Below, one piece after another: positions 7,408-13,869 of a DNA stretch of 17,180 nucleotides (the first letter of the stretch is position 1; each line of letters opens with the position of its first letter). The position numbers were made by a program, and so were the translations under genes. The DNA lies in the NCBI GenBank assembly GCA_949747935.1, contig CATKHE010000171.1:1-17180 (forward strand), read 5' to 3'. The DNA comes from an uncultured Eubacteriales bacterium. Lineage in GTDB: Bacteria > Bacillota_A > Clostridia > Oscillospirales > Oscillospiraceae. Under the pieces are notes generated by a model, which searched no databases, had not been told where the DNA came from, and saw only the letters and a program-made list of their open reading frames with translations.

Positions 7408-8592
7408 TTAATTGCTTTTATAGCGATCCTGGCTGGCGATAAATCTCTGCAGCTGATCGTAGGTCCGGAAGAAATGATGGGCATTGTCGTCGCCCAAAGC
7501 GTAATAATAGTTGTTGCTGTCGGAGGGATTCAGAGCGGCCACAATGGATTCCATGCCCGGATTGGCGATCGGCGCGGGGGGCAGTCCTTTATACATATAG
7601 GTGTTGTAGGGAGAATCAATGGACTTGTCCGCCTCGACCGGCTCCTTCCCACCATTGATATAGACCAAGGTGGCATCGATCTGCAAATACCCTTGGGTGC
7701 CGGCGTCCGGATGGCGCAGGCGGTTGTAGATGACGGAGGCAATATCCGTCCGGTCCTCGCCGGTGGTCTCACGCTCAATCAGGGAGGCGATGGTGAGTAT
7801 CTCCCGCAGATTGAAGTCCGTCCGCTCCACCTGAGCCCGCAGGTCGTCACCCACCTGGCTGTCAAAATAAACAAGCAGCTTATTGATTGCATATATCGGA
7901 TCGTGGGGGGTGTAAAAGGTGTAGGTGTCCGGCATGAGATAGCCCTCCAGCCGGTGATAATCTCCCAGCGGGATATCCTGAAGGAAGGAAAATTTGTAGT
8001 CATGGTTGGCGGCGGCCTCCCGCAGCTCCTCCACGTTCTGGGCCACCCCCTTTTCCACCATCAGGCTGAATATCTGGTCGATATTGTAGCCCTCTGGAAT
8101 CGTCACCTTCACCTGGGAGCGGTTGGCGGAATTGGCGCTTATACCCGACAGCAGCGCCCGATAATCCATGTCGGTATTCAGCGTATAGCTGCCCACGCTG
8201 AACGAGTCCGTCTTGTGGGTGAAGGAGGCGAACAGCTTAAAGAGGAATTTATACTCAATCATCCCCTCACTCTTTAGCCGATCCGCCACATCATTAAAAT
8301 CGTCCTCCGCGGTAATGGTAAAGGTAATTTCCTTCTGCGCCTTATTCAGGGCCAGAACATCCTCCGCGGCGATCCAGCCCACACAGGCCAGCAGAATGGA
8401 CACGCCAATGACCGCCGTCACATACAGCAGAACCAGCGCCGTGGTGCGTCCGGCGGAGCGCCTCTTTTTCTTTCGGGGACGCCGTGCGGCATTCTGTCCC
8501 TCCCGGGCGGCAGAATGAGAGGGCCTCCCATTCTGGGAGGAACGCCGCTCACCGCTCCGATCTCTGTGCTCATAATAATTATCTTGCGGCAT
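7408..8592 (-). CDS. mltG: Endolytic murein transglycosylase MltG (YceG-like)
   Basis: Membrane-anchored lytic transglycosylase that cuts nascent peptidoglycan glycan strands inside the cell wall. The 394-residue product has a hydrophilic, Arg/Lys-rich cytosolic N-terminus (1-49), one membrane helix at about 50-72, and the YceG domain outside. Diagnostic motifs: TIPEGYN at 164-170, LEGYLMPDTY at 215-224, the catalytic ASLIERET with Glu273, YLQIDATLVY (302-311), SPYNTYMYKGLPPAPIANPG (327-346) and DNAHHFF near the end. I chose the ATG at 8592, with AGGAG seven bases upstream, over one 11 codons earlier without a ribosome site. It is followed by the U32 gene on the same strand. Identification is secure. 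Confidence 0.95.
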   Translation of the reverse strand: MPQDNYYEHRDRSGERRSSQNGRPSHSAAREGQNAARRPRKKKRRSAGRTTALVLLYVTAVIGVSILLACVGWIAAEDVLALNKAQKEITFTITAEDDFNDVADRLKSEGMIEYKFLFKLFASFTHKTDSFSVGSYTLNTDMDYRALLSGISANSANRSQVKVTIPEGYNIDQIFSLMVEKGVAQNVEELREAAANHDYKFSFLQDIPLGDYHRLEGYLMPDTYTFYTPHDPIYAINKLLVYFDSQVGDDLRAQVERTDFNLREILTIASLIERETTGEDRTDIASVIYNRLRHPDAGTQGYLQIDATLVYINGGKEPVEADKSIDSPYNTYMYKGLPPAPIANPGMESIVAALNPSDSNNYYYALGDDNAHHFFRTYDQLQRFIASQDRYKSN

Positions 8593-8629
8593 AGGGTCAG
8601 CTCCTAACAAAATTTTCCTGTCCATCTGT

Positions 8630-8658
8630 CACCAGGGACAAGGGCAGGCCATAGAATG
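8630..8658 (+). promoter_or_regulatory. Possible sigma-K-like sporulation promoter
   Basis: CACC (8630-8633), 16 bases, then CATAGAATG (8650-8658) resembles the mother-cell sigma-K pattern (mACm, 16-17 bases, CATAnnnTA; here the last A is G). It lies about 50 bases upstream of the small Cys/Gly-rich gene on the plus strand, with no good sigma-A match there. A GGGACG/CGTCCC inverted repeat follows at 8671-8683. Short degenerate motifs occur by chance, so this is tentative. Confidence 0.35.
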
Positions 8659-8708
8659 GTACAGAACGCAGGGACGACGTCCCGGCGAAACAAGTGAGGT
8701 GAAATGTT

Positions 8709-8876
8709 ATGTTCTGTGGGAACAACGGTTGGGGCGGCAACGGCACGCTGTGGATCATCATCCTGATCATCATCCTGTTCGGCTGGGGCGGCAATGGCTG
8801 CGGCTGCAACAACGGCTGCGGAAACAACTGTGGTTGTGACAATGGCTGCGGCTGCGGCGGTGACTGTGGCTGCTGA
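8709..8876 (+). CDS. 55-residue Cys/Gly/Asn-rich single-pass membrane protein
   Basis: The short frame starts MFCGNNGWGGNGTLW, runs through one very hydrophobic helix (about 14-25, Ile/Leu) and ends in a tail of GCGC, NNGCG and DNGCG repeats, with 10 cysteines in 55 residues. GAGGTG lies about seven bases before the ATG, and a two-way terminator follows 18 bases after the stop. It is the only rightward gene between leftward neighbours, so it is its own transcription unit. Composition recalls small YjcZ-like sporulation/coat-associated proteins of Bacillota, but I cannot assign a family. The cysteine-rich tail could cross-link or bind metal. The ribosome site, composition and terminator together make a real gene likely. 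Confidence 0.75.
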   Translation: MFCGNNGWGGNGTLWIIILIIILFGWGGNGCGCNNGCGNNCGCDNGCGCGGDCGC

Positions 8877-8893
8877 GCGGCAGTCTACACAGC

Positions 8894-8928
8894 GAAAAGA
8901 AGCGGGGGGAGAAACCTCCGCTCTTTTC
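8894..8928. terminator. Two-way intrinsic terminator
   Basis: Stem AGCGGGGG/CCTCCGCT (8901-8908 with 8915-8922, one G-U pair) around a 6-base loop, flanked by GAAAAG and CTTTTC that extend the stem past one bulged A. Plus-strand reading gives CTTTTC after the stem; minus-strand reading gives TCTTTTC. It lies between the stops of two converging genes: the small Cys-rich gene and the 5-FCL gene. Confidence 0.8.
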
Positions 8929-8934
8929 CGGTGG

Positions 8935-9465
8935 TCAAAGGGACAGGCTCTGTCTTTCGGTAATCAGGAAATCCACTTTGGCATCGTGGGTCTCAGTGGG
9001 CACCCGCTCCTGGAGAACCGCCTCCCTGCACAGACCAACCTTCACACCGGAAAATTCCTCCAGCCAGCGGTCATAATAACCGCCGCCGAAGCCCAGGCGA
9101 TATCCCTGCCTATCATAGCACACAGCGGGGACCAGCACAAGTCCGATCCCCTCCCGGGCCAGAAGAAGACAGTCCTCTCCCGGCTCTGAGATGCCGAAGG
9201 GTGCCTGTATCAGAGGTCTGTTCGGGTCATAGCGGCGCACCTCCATCCGGTGTTCCGGCAGCATTCTGGGCAGCCCCACCGTTTTGCCCCGGCCGACCAG
9301 CTCACCGATCAGCCGGGAGGTATCCGGCTCTTTGCCTGGAATTCCCCAGAACGCAAAAATAGTCCCGACCGCCTCCACTTGTGGGAGGGCCAGAAAACGC
9401 CGGAAGAGGGCGTCGTCGCTCTGACGCAGCTCCTCCGGTCCCAGGGCAGTCAGTTGCTCCCGCAC
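8935..9465 (-). CDS. 5-formyltetrahydrofolate cyclo-ligase
   Basis: Cytosolic ATP-dependent enzyme (EC 6.3.3.2) that turns 5-formyl-THF into 5,10-methenyl-THF, recycling folate. Visible are FAFWGIPGKEPDT (37-49), the GISEP block and the family signature GFGGGYYDR at 125-133 (numbered from the GTG). The GTG at 9465 given here has no ribosome site and cuts off conserved N-terminal sequence. The same frame stays open upstream as ELEKKTLRRR, the usual ATP-binding start of this family. The best-placed codon there is ATT at 9507, nine bases after AAAGGAG, giving 190 residues. So the true gene probably starts near 9507 with a non-standard codon. It follows the DJ-1 gene closely and ends at a two-way terminator. 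Confidence 0.9.
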   Translation of the reverse strand: MREQLTALGPEELRQSDDALFRRFLALPQVEAVGTIFAFWGIPGKEPDTSRLIGELVGRGKTVGLPRMLPEHRMEVRRYDPNRPLIQAPFGISEPGEDCLLLAREGIGLVLVPAVCYDRQGYRLGFGGGYYDRWLEEFSGVKVGLCREAVLQERVPTETHDAKVDFLITERQSLSL

Positions 9466-9547
9466 CCGGCGGCGCAGCGTCTTCTTCTCAAGCTCAACAG
9501 TAGAAATCCTCCTCCGCTCCTTTCCTGCGTTCTTAAGGGGCCGGCTG

Positions 9548-10087
9548 TCAATAACAAATAGCTTCCAACACCTTGTCGACCGCCGCCCGGTCTAGAAGGG
9601 CCTCGATCAGTTCCGCGCCAAAGTCGAAGGCAGAACCGGCGGCCCGACCGGTGATGATCCTGCCGTCCTTTATCTCACCTGGCGCCGTCTGCACCAAGGC
9701 TCCGGTGAGCTGATCCTCCATACCGGGGTAACAGATCGCCTTTTTCCCCTCCAGCAGGCCCCACTTTCCCAGCAGGGTGGGGGCGGCGCAGATGGCGGCT
9801 ACCCACAGGTCCCGCTCCACTGCCTCCCGGACCAGCTTCTCCACGGCGGGCTCGGCACCCAGGTTCTTCACACCCAGGCCGCCCCCAGGCAAAACAATCA
9901 TGTCCGCCCCGAACAGATCCAGCTTGTCCAGAACAGTATCGGCAATCACGGTGATACCGTGGCTGCCAGTGACGGGTTCGCCGGTGACAGACACCAACTG
10001 CGTCTCAAGCCCTGCCCTCCGCAACAGGTCGGCGGGCACCAAGGCCTCAGCCTCCTCAAAGCCAGGGGCCAACAGAATATATACCAT
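9548..10087 (-). CDS. DJ-1/PfpI (ThiJ) family protein
   Basis: A 179-residue member of the DJ-1/PfpI superfamily, small cytosolic proteins tied to glyoxalase/deglycase-like or stress activities; the exact substrate cannot be read from sequence. The flavodoxin-like fold is marked by VYILLAPGFEEAEALVP (2-18) with Glu14 at the position of DJ-1 Glu18, DMIVLPGGG (62-70), and the nucleophile elbow AAICAAPTLL with Cys100. GRAAGSAFDFG near the C-terminus fits the DJ-1 clade. I chose the ATG at 10087 because AAGGAGG precedes it; the longer frame from 10123 adds 12 residues without support. It lies 76 bases after the glycosyltransferase gene and before the cyclo-ligase, so probably one operon of unrelated housekeeping functions. 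Confidence 0.92.
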   Translation of the reverse strand: MVYILLAPGFEEAEALVPADLLRRAGLETQLVSVTGEPVTGSHGITVIADTVLDKLDLFGADMIVLPGGGLGVKNLGAEPAVEKLVREAVERDLWVAAICAAPTLLGKWGLLEGKKAICYPGMEDQLTGALVQTAPGEIKDGRIITGRAAGSAFDFGAELIEALLDRAAVDKVLEAICY

Positions 10088-10163
10088 AAATTTGTCCTCC
10101 TTAACATAGACCTCCGTGTCCACCGGTCACACAAAGGAGAGAATCCGGCTTTTTGAAGCGTCC

Positions 10164-10898
10164 CTACGATTTCTTGATCCGTTTTCCCGCGGCCTTTACC
10201 AGCACCAGAGGAAGCTTAGCCATCCTCCCCGCCCGCCGGGGCTCCTTTTTCAGACGGTAGGCCCACTCCAGCCCCAGCTTTCGCCACCCCTCCGGGGCCC
10301 GCTCCACCTTCCCGGCGAAGACATCCAGCGCTCCGCCCAGCCCAATGGCCAGCCGCGCGCCGGTGTGTCTGCCCCACCGGGCCATCCACTTCTCCTGCTT
10401 GGGGGCCCCCAGGCAGACAAACAGCAGGTCGGGCCGGGCGGCGGCCACCTTGAGGAGGACCTCCTCCTCGTCCTCGAAGTAGCCGTCCTGGGTACCGCAG
10501 AGGGTGATGTTGGGGTACTGATTCAGGATGCGACGGCCGGCCTCCTCGGCCACGCCGGGCTTGGCCCCCAACAGATAGAGCCGTCCGCCCATTCCATTAA
10601 GACAGATCAGCATATCCGCCGCAAATTCGATGCCGGGCACCCGGCCCTTCAGGGGCGTGCCCTGGAGCTTGGCCGAATAGACCACCCCGATGCCATCGGG
10701 CAGCACCAGGTCGGCCCCATTGAGCACCCTGCGGAAGTCGGAATCCTTCTCCGCCGTCAGAATAAACTCCGGATTGGGGGTGACCACATAGTGGAACTTG
10801 TCCTCTGCCAGAAGTGCGGCTCCCGCCTGGGCGGCCTCCTCCCGGGTCAGGTCGTCAAACGTAATGCCTAAAATCTCTTTTTTCAAACGAACCTCCAT
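10164..10898 (-). CDS. WecG/TagA/CpsF-family glycosyltransferase
   Basis: A 244-residue GT26-family transferase. Characterised members move N-acetylmannosamine (or a related sugar) onto an undecaprenyl-diphosphate-linked sugar, an early step in wall teichoic acid or surface polysaccharide synthesis at the inner face of the membrane. Visible: TPNPEF (40-45), LPDGIG with the catalytic-type Asp68, the GAKPG loop (111-115), GAPKQEKW (164-171) and the C-terminal GLEWAYRL with a basic tail suited to membrane contact. No other cell-wall polymer genes lie in the window. The ATG at 10898 is separated from an AAGGAG site by a 14-base perfect hairpin. A TTG four codons inside (10886), five bases after GGAGG, is an alternative start and gives MKKEILGITF, closer to the family norm. 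Exact sugar unknown. Confidence 0.9.
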   Translation of the reverse strand: MEVRLKKEILGITFDDLTREEAAQAGAALLAEDKFHYVVTPNPEFILTAEKDSDFRRVLNGADLVLPDGIGVVYSAKLQGTPLKGRVPGIEFAADMLICLNGMGGRLYLLGAKPGVAEEAGRRILNQYPNITLCGTQDGYFEDEEEVLLKVAAARPDLLFVCLGAPKQEKWMARWGRHTGARLAIGLGGALDVFAGKVERAPEGWRKLGLEWAYRLKKEPRRAGRMAKLPLVLVKAAGKRIKKS

Positions 10899-10912
10899 GC
10901 GCCCACGGGCGC
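10899..10912 (-). promoter_or_regulatory. Hairpin between ribosome site and ATG of the glycosyltransferase gene
   Basis: GCGCCCGTGGGCGC, a 14-base inverted repeat (6-bp arms, GT loop), lies directly against the ATG on the minus strand and separates it from AAGGAG about 20 bases upstream. Folding would bring the ribosome site nearer the ATG or block initiation. It may instead mean translation starts at the internal TTG at 10886. Confidence 0.5.
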
Positions 10913-11009
10913 TCTTCTCTCCTTCCCCGTTTTATCCGCCAGAGTGATATTTCCCCAGTGGACAGTCGCTCAAACAGGGAGGGATACACTTTTCCTTATA
11001 CTTTTGGAT

Positions 11010-11038
11010 ATTCTACCATGGAATGGCAAAAAAGTCTA
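11010..11038 (-). promoter_or_regulatory. Sigma-A promoter for the glycosyltransferase/DJ-1/5-FCL operon
   Basis: On the minus strand: -35 TAGACT (11033-11038), 17 bases, then -10 TAGAAT (11010-11015) with a TG extension one base before. It predicts a start near 11003 and a leader of about 105 bases. It lies in the divergent gap shared with the BlaI-type gene but about 80 bases from the operator, so the operator need not control it. Confidence 0.6.
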
Positions 11039-11107
11039 TGAAAAATCCATGAAGGTTTTTTTAATATCCTCCGAAATTTTTGTCTCCTTTTGTAACCATA
11101 CTGTAAC

Positions 11108-11139
11108 TTGACGGTCATCCACTTCAAGTGTAGTATAAT
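11108..11139 (+). promoter_or_regulatory. Promoter of the repressor/protease/sensor operon
   Basis: TTGACG (11108-11113) is a good -35. Either TAGTAT (11131-11136, 17-base spacing) or TATAAT (11134-11139, perfect hexamer but 20-base spacing) serves as the -10. Both lie inside the left arm and loop of the operator dyad, so a bound repressor would cover the -10 and start site. Expected transcript start is about 11143-11146. Confidence 0.65.
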
Positions 11140-11163
11140 AATCAACTACAATTGAAGTGGATG
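11116..11163. promoter_or_regulatory. Large inverted-repeat operator for the BlaI-type repressor
   Basis: Arms 11116-11134 and 11145-11163 are 19-base inverted copies with one mismatch, around a 10-base AT-rich centre. The inner part reads TGTAGT...ACTACA, matching the TACA/TGTA core typical of BlaI/MecI operators. It covers the -10 region and ends eight bases before the ATG of the BlaI-type gene, so the repressor very likely controls its own operon. The dyad is seen directly; repressor identity is inferred from position and family. Confidence 0.8.
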
Positions 11164-11170
11164 TGATGTG

Positions 11171-11542
11171 ATGAAACGGCTTCCTGACACTGAGCTTGAG
11201 GTCATGAAAGCCCTGTGGGCCACCGGTCCCGACACCCCCCGAGCCCTTCTGGAGGAGCGCCTGTCTCTCTTCGGCTGGGCCTCCAACACGGTCAACACCT
11301 ATCTCTCCCGCCTGGCGGACAAGGGCTTTGTGGCTGTCCGCCGGGAGGGAAAGAGCAACCTTTACTCCCCCCTGATCGGTCAGGAGGAGTATCAGTCCTT
11401 CGATAGCCGGGCCGTCTTGGACCGGCTGTACGGCTCCCCCCGGAACTTTGTCGCCGCCCTGGCCCGCAAGGGCCTGGAGCGGAGCGAGCTGGAGGAGCTC
11501 CAGACCCTCCTTGACCAGCTGAAGGGAGGTCAGAGCCGATGA
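11171..11542 (+). CDS. BlaI/MecI/CopY-family transcriptional repressor
   Basis: A 123-residue winged-helix repressor of the Penicillinase_R family. It opens with the family block LPDTELEVMKALW (4-16). The recognition region WASNTVNTYLSRLADKGFV spans 36-54 and the wing VRREGKSNLYSPLI 57-70. The C-terminal dimer helix has the typical SELEELQTLLDQL. Asn92-Phe93 (RNFVAAL) sits where S. aureus BlaI and MecI are cut (Asn101-Phe102, from memory), so proteolytic inactivation by the adjacent M56 protein is plausible. I chose ATG 11171; GTG 11168 directly before it is also possible, and the ribosome site is weak (AAGTGG). Its stop overlaps the M56 start as ATGA, so expression is coupled. It lies directly behind a strong operator dyad. 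Confidence 0.93.
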   Translation: MKRLPDTELEVMKALWATGPDTPRALLEERLSLFGWASNTVNTYLSRLADKGFVAVRREGKSNLYSPLIGQEEYQSFDSRAVLDRLYGSPRNFVAALARKGLERSELEELQTLLDQLKGGQSR

Positions 11543-12477
11543 ATCAGGTTCTTCTCACCCTCGGTGCTCTGACTCTGGGCGGCTCTGCCGCGGTGTTTCT
11601 CCTTTCCCTCACCAGCCGCTCCACCTGGGGCCGGTATGGGGCAAAATGGCGGTGCTGGGCTTGGCTTCTGCTCTGTCTGAGGCTGGCGCTTCCCTTCCCG
11701 CTCATGCCCCGCTGGGAAGCCCGGGCCCCCTTCCAAATGGATGTTCCGCCCACTCCTGTCATTACGCCGGGACCCACCGTGCCCGGACAGTCTCCAGCCG
11801 TTCCCCCATCGGCCGGAAGCACTCAGAGCGGACCGACTCCGCCTGCCGGACCGGCGGACGGCTCCTCCGTCACGCCCCCCGACGGCTCCGCCCCTCTCCC
11901 TCCTGTGGAGGCAAAGTCCTCCCGCTCCATCTCCCTCGCCCACATACTTCTGTGGATATGGCTGGCAGGGGCCGCCGCGGCGACGGTCTGGAATCTGCGT
12001 GCTCACTTCCGCTTCCTGAACTATCTGCGCCGCTGGGCCTCCCCCGTCACCGACGCGGAAGCCGTGTTGGCCTTCAACCGTCTAGGCGATCAGCTGGAAC
12101 TGGACCGGCGTCCCCGGCTGCTGGTGTGTCAGGGACTGAAGGTGCCCATGCTGGCCGGGATCTTTCGTCCGGCTATCCTTCTTCCCCAGGGAAATATCTC
12201 CGGGGAGGAGCTGGGCTTTTCCCTTCTTCATGAGCTCACCCACTACCGCCGCCGGGATATCTGGCTCAAATCCCTATCCATGTGGGTCAGCACCCTGCAC
12301 TGGTTCAACCCCTTCATGTGGTATATGATGCGTCTGGTGGAGCGGGATACCGAACTGGCCTGCGACGAGGACGCCCTGCGCCGTCTGTCCCCGGAGGATT
12401 ACTCCCCCTATGGTCAGACCATTCTCGCCGCTGTTGCAAGATTACAGAACAGAGAAAGGATCGAAACCGATGAATAA
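11539..12477 (+). CDS. M56-family (BlaR1/MecR1-like) metalloprotease lacking a sensor domain
   Basis: A 312-residue membrane zinc protease of the antirepressor type. Helices at about 3-24 and 37-55, then a Pro/Ser/Thr-rich outside linker (69-130), helix 3 at about 131-151, then the cytosolic protease loop. The loop has the family block PMLAGIFRPAILLP (203-216), the zinc motif HELTH at 231-235 and ERDTELACDE (268-277) with the expected third-ligand Glu. A hydrophobic stretch lies at about 245-263. In BlaR1 and MecR1 such a protease leads to cleavage of BlaI or MecI after the outside domain senses beta-lactam. This protein stops right after YGQTILAAVARLQN, without the fourth helix or any outside sensor. 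The missing parts appear as separate downstream genes. It overlaps both neighbours (4 and 8 bases). Confidence 0.9.
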   Translation: MNQVLLTLGALTLGGSAAVFLLSLTSRSTWGRYGAKWRCWAWLLLCLRLALPFPLMPRWEARAPFQMDVPPTPVITPGPTVPGQSPAVPPSAGSTQSGPTPPAGPADGSSVTPPDGSAPLPPVEAKSSRSISLAHILLWIWLAGAAAATVWNLRAHFRFLNYLRRWASPVTDAEAVLAFNRLGDQLELDRRPRLLVCQGLKVPMLAGIFRPAILLPQGNISGEELGFSLLHELTHYRRRDIWLKSLSMWVSTLHWFNPFMWYMMRLVERDTELACDEDALRRLSPEDYSPYGQTILAAVARLQNRERIETDE

Positions 12478-12640
12478 CAATATACCCCGCACCCCCTTCT
12501 CCACCCACCTGTCCCGGTCGGCGAAGGAGACGGAAATTCGTATCCGTAATATCTTCTCAGGACCCAAAAAGCGCCCTCCCTTTCTGCTGATTGTTCTGGT
12601 CGGCGCGCTGTGTCTGCTGTGCGGCAATCTGGTGGCCTTC
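12470..12640 (+). repeat. Conserved sensor start module, copy 1
   Basis: The 171-base segment encoding the first 57 residues recurs at the start of four consecutive genes. This copy shares a 30-base exact run with copy 2 from 12485, but its membrane helix is the most divergent and it ends in Phe, not Cys. Confidence 0.85.
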
Positions 12641-13852
12641 CGCCCCCTCCCCGCACAGCCCACCCTGGTGATGGAGACCCAATACTACGACACCAACAGC
12701 AATTATGTTGAGATACCCGCCCTGGCCCTCCCCGCTGGAGAGAAAAATGAGGCGGTGGAGGCCATCAACGCCGCACTTAACGACTTGCAGGAGGAATATG
12801 CCGACCTTGCCTCCCGGACGGGAGAGGACGCTCTGGATAATCAGTGCCTGTTCTACCCCTCCACCACCAACCGATACTTGAACCTGCTGTTCTATCGGGA
12901 TACCTTCACCACCGACCTGAACACCGGCCACGTCTTCTCCCTGGTCTACGACAAAAAGGAGGGGACGCTGGTATCTATAGAGGACGCCCTGGCCCGGGCC
13001 GGGCTGAACGAGAAGGGGCTGCTGGACCAGGTCACTGAGCAAGTCCAAGCACAAATCGACCGTGAGTACCAGGAGTACGACTTTCAGCTGGCGCTCCACA
13101 GTCTGACCCTGGAGGGCTTCCGCATCAAGGCGGACGGACAGCCGGTGTTCTACCTCACCGGGTGGGTGGACGACGTGGACGACGCGGTTCTGGACGCCAT
13201 CAGCGGTGCGGGCCACCTGTATATCTGTGAGGACCGGGCTGTCACTACTTACAATCGGTACAGCGGGGATTCCTCTCCCCTGGTCCCCGCCGAGGAGACC
13301 GACCAGCTGGACCCGCCCCTGTGGAACCAGTGGTATTTTGCCGGGGAGGAGCCGGAAGGCGGCTTTGTCCAGATTGAATCGCCCCTTTCCGGCCTGTCTG
13401 ACCCGGAGGTCTGCCTGTACCGGGACGGCTTCTCCACCCCCATCGGCCCGCTCATGTCGATAAACAGTTCCTTTTTCGCTCCGCTGATCCAGAACAGCGA
13501 AACGCTCTACGGATATGAGCCCACCTACCTGGAAGGGGATTACTGGTTCAGCGCCAACGGAGACGGCTTCCTATCCACCAATTATTACGATCCCACCGAC
13601 GGAACCGACAGTGTCTTTCTGCTGGACGTGACCCGTACCGACGTGTACACTCCCCGGGGCATCCGGGTAGGGGACAGTCGGGAGGCCGTGCTGGCCGCCT
13701 ACCCCGGGATCTATGACACTCCATACTTAAGCTATGGCGGAGATTACCTGTGGTACTGTGAATACGAGGAGGGCTGGGGCTCCGCCGTTCTGTTCTTCTT
13801 CTCCAATACGAATACAGTCCAGTCCATTCAACTTCACTTTCTGAATTACTAG
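12470..13852 (+). CDS. Detached sensor subunit 1 of the split M56 system
   Basis: A 460-residue membrane-anchored protein. Residues 5-37 (PRTPFSTHLS...SGPKKRPP) are a basic cytosolic segment almost identical to that of the next three genes. Helix at about 38-56 ends LVAF, with Phe where the others have Cys. The outside part has a region (about 70-260) that looks DUF3298/RsiV-like: paired helix INAALNDLQEEY, LNTGHVFSL, and SIEDALARAG. A C-terminal block GIRVGDSREAVLAAYPG (397-413) is common in Bacillota extracytoplasmic proteins. The ATG overlaps the end of the M56 gene by 8 bases; AAAGGA lies upstream. An upstream extension to 12410 overlaps M56 and was rejected because the paralogues start at the matching point. 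Sensor role is inferred from layout; ligand unknown. Confidence 0.82.
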   Translation: MNNNIPRTPFSTHLSRSAKETEIRIRNIFSGPKKRPPFLLIVLVGALCLLCGNLVAFRPLPAQPTLVMETQYYDTNSNYVEIPALALPAGEKNEAVEAINAALNDLQEEYADLASRTGEDALDNQCLFYPSTTNRYLNLLFYRDTFTTDLNTGHVFSLVYDKKEGTLVSIEDALARAGLNEKGLLDQVTEQVQAQIDREYQEYDFQLALHSLTLEGFRIKADGQPVFYLTGWVDDVDDAVLDAISGAGHLYICEDRAVTTYNRYSGDSSPLVPAEETDQLDPPLWNQWYFAGEEPEGGFVQIESPLSGLSDPEVCLYRDGFSTPIGPLMSINSSFFAPLIQNSETLYGYEPTYLEGDYWFSANGDGFLSTNYYDPTDGTDSVFLLDVTRTDVYTPRGIRVGDSREAVLAAYPGIYDTPYLSYGGDYLWYCEYEEGWGSAVLFFFSNTNTVQSIQLHFLNY

Positions 13853-13869
13853 CCGGGAAAGGAGACGCC

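Noticed and set aside
6180..7442. Long open frame of 420 codons on the plus strand
   Set aside because: It runs antisense to the U32 gene, whose motifs and ribosome site are clear. Its own translation is Gly/Pro/His-rich without motifs, as expected of a shadow in GC-rich DNA.
8600..8640. Possible sigma-A promoter for mltG (TTGTCC and GAAAAT on the minus strand)
   Set aside because: Each hexamer matches consensus at only four of six positions, with 18-base spacing; too weak to list.
8794..9189. 131-codon plus-strand frame with an Ala/Thr/Val-rich start
   Set aside because: Its start is the Cys/Gly repeats of the small gene read in another frame, and it then runs antisense through the 5-FCL gene and across the terminator.
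11539..12477. Idea that this is a beta-lactam sensor locus with a beta-lactamase
   Set aside because: The M56 protein has no penicillin-binding domain, and no beta-lactamase or PBP gene or SxxK/SxN-type sensor motif was recognised downstream within the window.
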